A DNA stretch of 64,000 nucleotides from Luteibacter jiangsuensis (GTDB taxonomy: Bacteria; Pseudomonadota; Gammaproteobacteria; Xanthomonadales; Rhodanobacteraceae): the NCBI RefSeq assembly GCF_011742555.1, contig NZ_JAAQQR010000008.1:113295-177294 (forward strand), read 5' to 3'. Positions 62,957 through 64,000 of this stretch are shown here, one piece after another. Positions within the stretch are counted from its first letter, which is position 1. Every line of letters begins with the position of its first letter. The notes under the pieces were generated by a model. That model saw only the letters and a program-made list of their open reading frames with translations, did no database searches and was not told the origin of the DNA. The translations under genes and the position numbers were made by a program.

Positions 62957-63877
62957 ATGACCGCACCGCTCCGTATCGCCACCCGCAAAAGCGCGCTCGC
63001 CCTCTGGCAAGCGGAGCATGTGGCCGCCCTGCTGCGCCAGGCCCATCCCGGGCTCACGGTGGAGCTGGTTCCGCTGTCCACGCGCGGCGACGAGATTCTC
63101 GACCGCTCGCTCGCGACGATCGGCGGCAAGGGCTTGTTCCTGAAGGAACTCGAGATCGCCATGCTGGAAGACCGCGCGGATATCGCGGTGCATTCGTTGA
63201 AGGACGTGCCGGCGGAACTGGAACCAGGTTTCGTGCTGTCGGCCATCCTGCCGCGCGCCGATGCCGCGGATGCCTTCATCAGCAACGACTACGCGACGCT
63301 GGCCGAACTACCCAACGGGGCTCGCGTCGGCACGTCGTCGTTGCGACGGCAGGCGCAGGTGCGGGCGTTGCGCCCCGACCTGCAGTTGCTGGATCTTCGC
63401 GGCAACGTGAACACGCGGCTGGCCAAGCTCGACGAAGGCCACTACGAGGCCATCATCCTTGCCTGCGCGGGCGTCGATCGCCTGGGTTTGAGCGGGCGTA
63501 TCCGGCATCGGCTCGCGAGCCCCGACTGGCTGCCCGCACCGGGACAGGGCGCCATCGCGGTCGAATCGCGCGATGGCGATCGCCGCGTGGCGGACCTCAT
63601 GGTGGCCTTGACCGATGCGGAAACGCAGATGGCCGTGGCGGCCGAGCGGGCCATGAACGAGAAGCTCGGCGGCAGCTGCGCGGTGGCGATCGGCGCATGG
63701 TGCGTGGTGGCGGAATACGGGCTGACACTGCACGGCATGGTGGGCAATGCGGCAACCGGCGAACTGGTACGCGCCCAGGCCGACGCGACGAGTGACACGC
63801 CGGTGGCGCTGGGGCACGAAGTGGCCGCGATGCTGCTGGCGCAGGGCGCCGAGGAACTGCTGAAACCGCAACGCTGA
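62957..63877 (+). CDS. hemC: Hydroxymethylbilane synthase (porphobilinogen deaminase)
   Basis: Condenses four porphobilinogens into hydroxymethylbilane in haem synthesis. 306 residues (E. coli 313). The dipyrromethane cofactor cysteine is C241 ([14 protein letters not shown]). Catalytic/substrate motifs: [44 protein letters not shown] with the catalytic Asp, [20 protein letters not shown]. The expected next gene, hemD, does not begin within the remaining 123 bp. ATG 62957 follows a weak GGAAAG site. Confidence 0.97.
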   Translation: MTAPLRIATRKSALALWQAEHVAALLRQAHPGLTVELVPLSTRGDEILDRSLATIGGKGLFLKELEIAMLEDRADIAVHSLKDVPAELEPGFVLSAILPRADAADAFISNDYATLAELPNGARVGTSSLRRQAQVRALRPDLQLLDLRGNVNTRLAKLDEGHYEAIILACAGVDRLGLSGRIRHRLASPDWLPAPGQGAIAVESRDGDRRVADLMVALTDAETQMAVAAERAMNEKLGGSCAVAIGAWCVVAEYGLTLHGMVGNAATGELVRAQADATSDTPVALGHEVAAMLLAQGAEELLKPQR

Positions 63878-63885
63878 GAGCTTTT

Positions 63886-63922
63886 TGTGGGAGCAACTGT
63901 CTTTTTCAGTGGATTGCTCACA
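63886..63922. repeat. Imperfect palindrome after hemC, repeat-family fragment
   Basis: TGTGGGAGCAACTG (63886-63899) and CAGTGGATTGCTCACA (63907-63922) pair over most of their length around a TCTTTTT loop. The head TGTGGGAG is that of family A. It may act as a hairpin after hemC. The remaining bases to 64000 show no gene. Confidence 0.5.
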
Positions 63923-64000
63923 CGGCCGCAGATCGCCATCCAACCTGATCTCGGACCATGGCATTGATGGCCGTGATCAGGCTTCTCATGCAGGCAACGA

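Overview
The window is GC-rich and almost fully coding. It looks like the chromosome of a gammaproteobacterium of the Xanthomonadales, most likely Rhodanobacteraceae (Luteibacter/Dyella-like). This rests on gene content only: large TonB-dependent receptors, a PTS-independent N-acetylglucosamine (GlcNAc) locus with LacI- and GntR-type regulators, an Entner-Doudoroff operon, an emrRCAB-type pump, and algZ-algR-hemC synteny. No 16S gene is present to confirm it.

Layout. 1-5163: 5' part of a GH3 glycosidase gene and a full Lhr-type helicase. 5301-26742: a GlcNAc/chitin-sugar island. A GH20 hexosaminidase lipoprotein, a TonB receptor and a Glk-family kinase run leftward, with a FucP-family permease and a LacI regulator divergent from them. 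An EamA exporter and the operon zwf-pgl-edd-eda follow leftward. GntR-nagB(II)-nagA then run rightward, and a second, Oar-like TonB receptor runs leftward. Hexosamine released outside would be imported, phosphorylated, deacetylated and deaminated to fructose-6-P; zwf-pgl-edd-eda could carry it on to pyruvate and glyceraldehyde-3-P. Operator-like palindromes lie in both divergent control regions and one is shared between them.

27009-32569: a cobalamin riboswitch upstream of btuB, then a lone RND pump gene. 32748-38040: a DUF2239 protein, a DODA-type dioxygenase, a PAS-GGDEF-EAL protein and a PagL-like lipid A deacylase. 38056-42833: an emrRCAB-like operon (MarR, outer-membrane factor, membrane fusion protein, DHA2 permease). 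42900-44434: an AraC regulator with an unusual repeat at its start, and two small hypothetical genes. 44599-53699: a high-affinity K+ operon (29-codon membrane ORF, kdpF, kdpA, kdpB, 60-codon ORF, TorF-like porin, kdpC, kdpD, kdpE), with two unexpected genes between kdpB and kdpC. 53910-58659: two divergent S9-family peptidases. 58675-60230: a methyltransferase/flavin-reductase gene pair of unknown role. 60324-63877: an esterase, then algZ-algR-hemC.

Two families of REP/REPIN-like palindromes (six and three copies) sit between genes. In one case a single element supplies the stop codons of both convergent genes beside it. No tRNA, rRNA, CRISPR array, integrase or insertion sequence was recognised.
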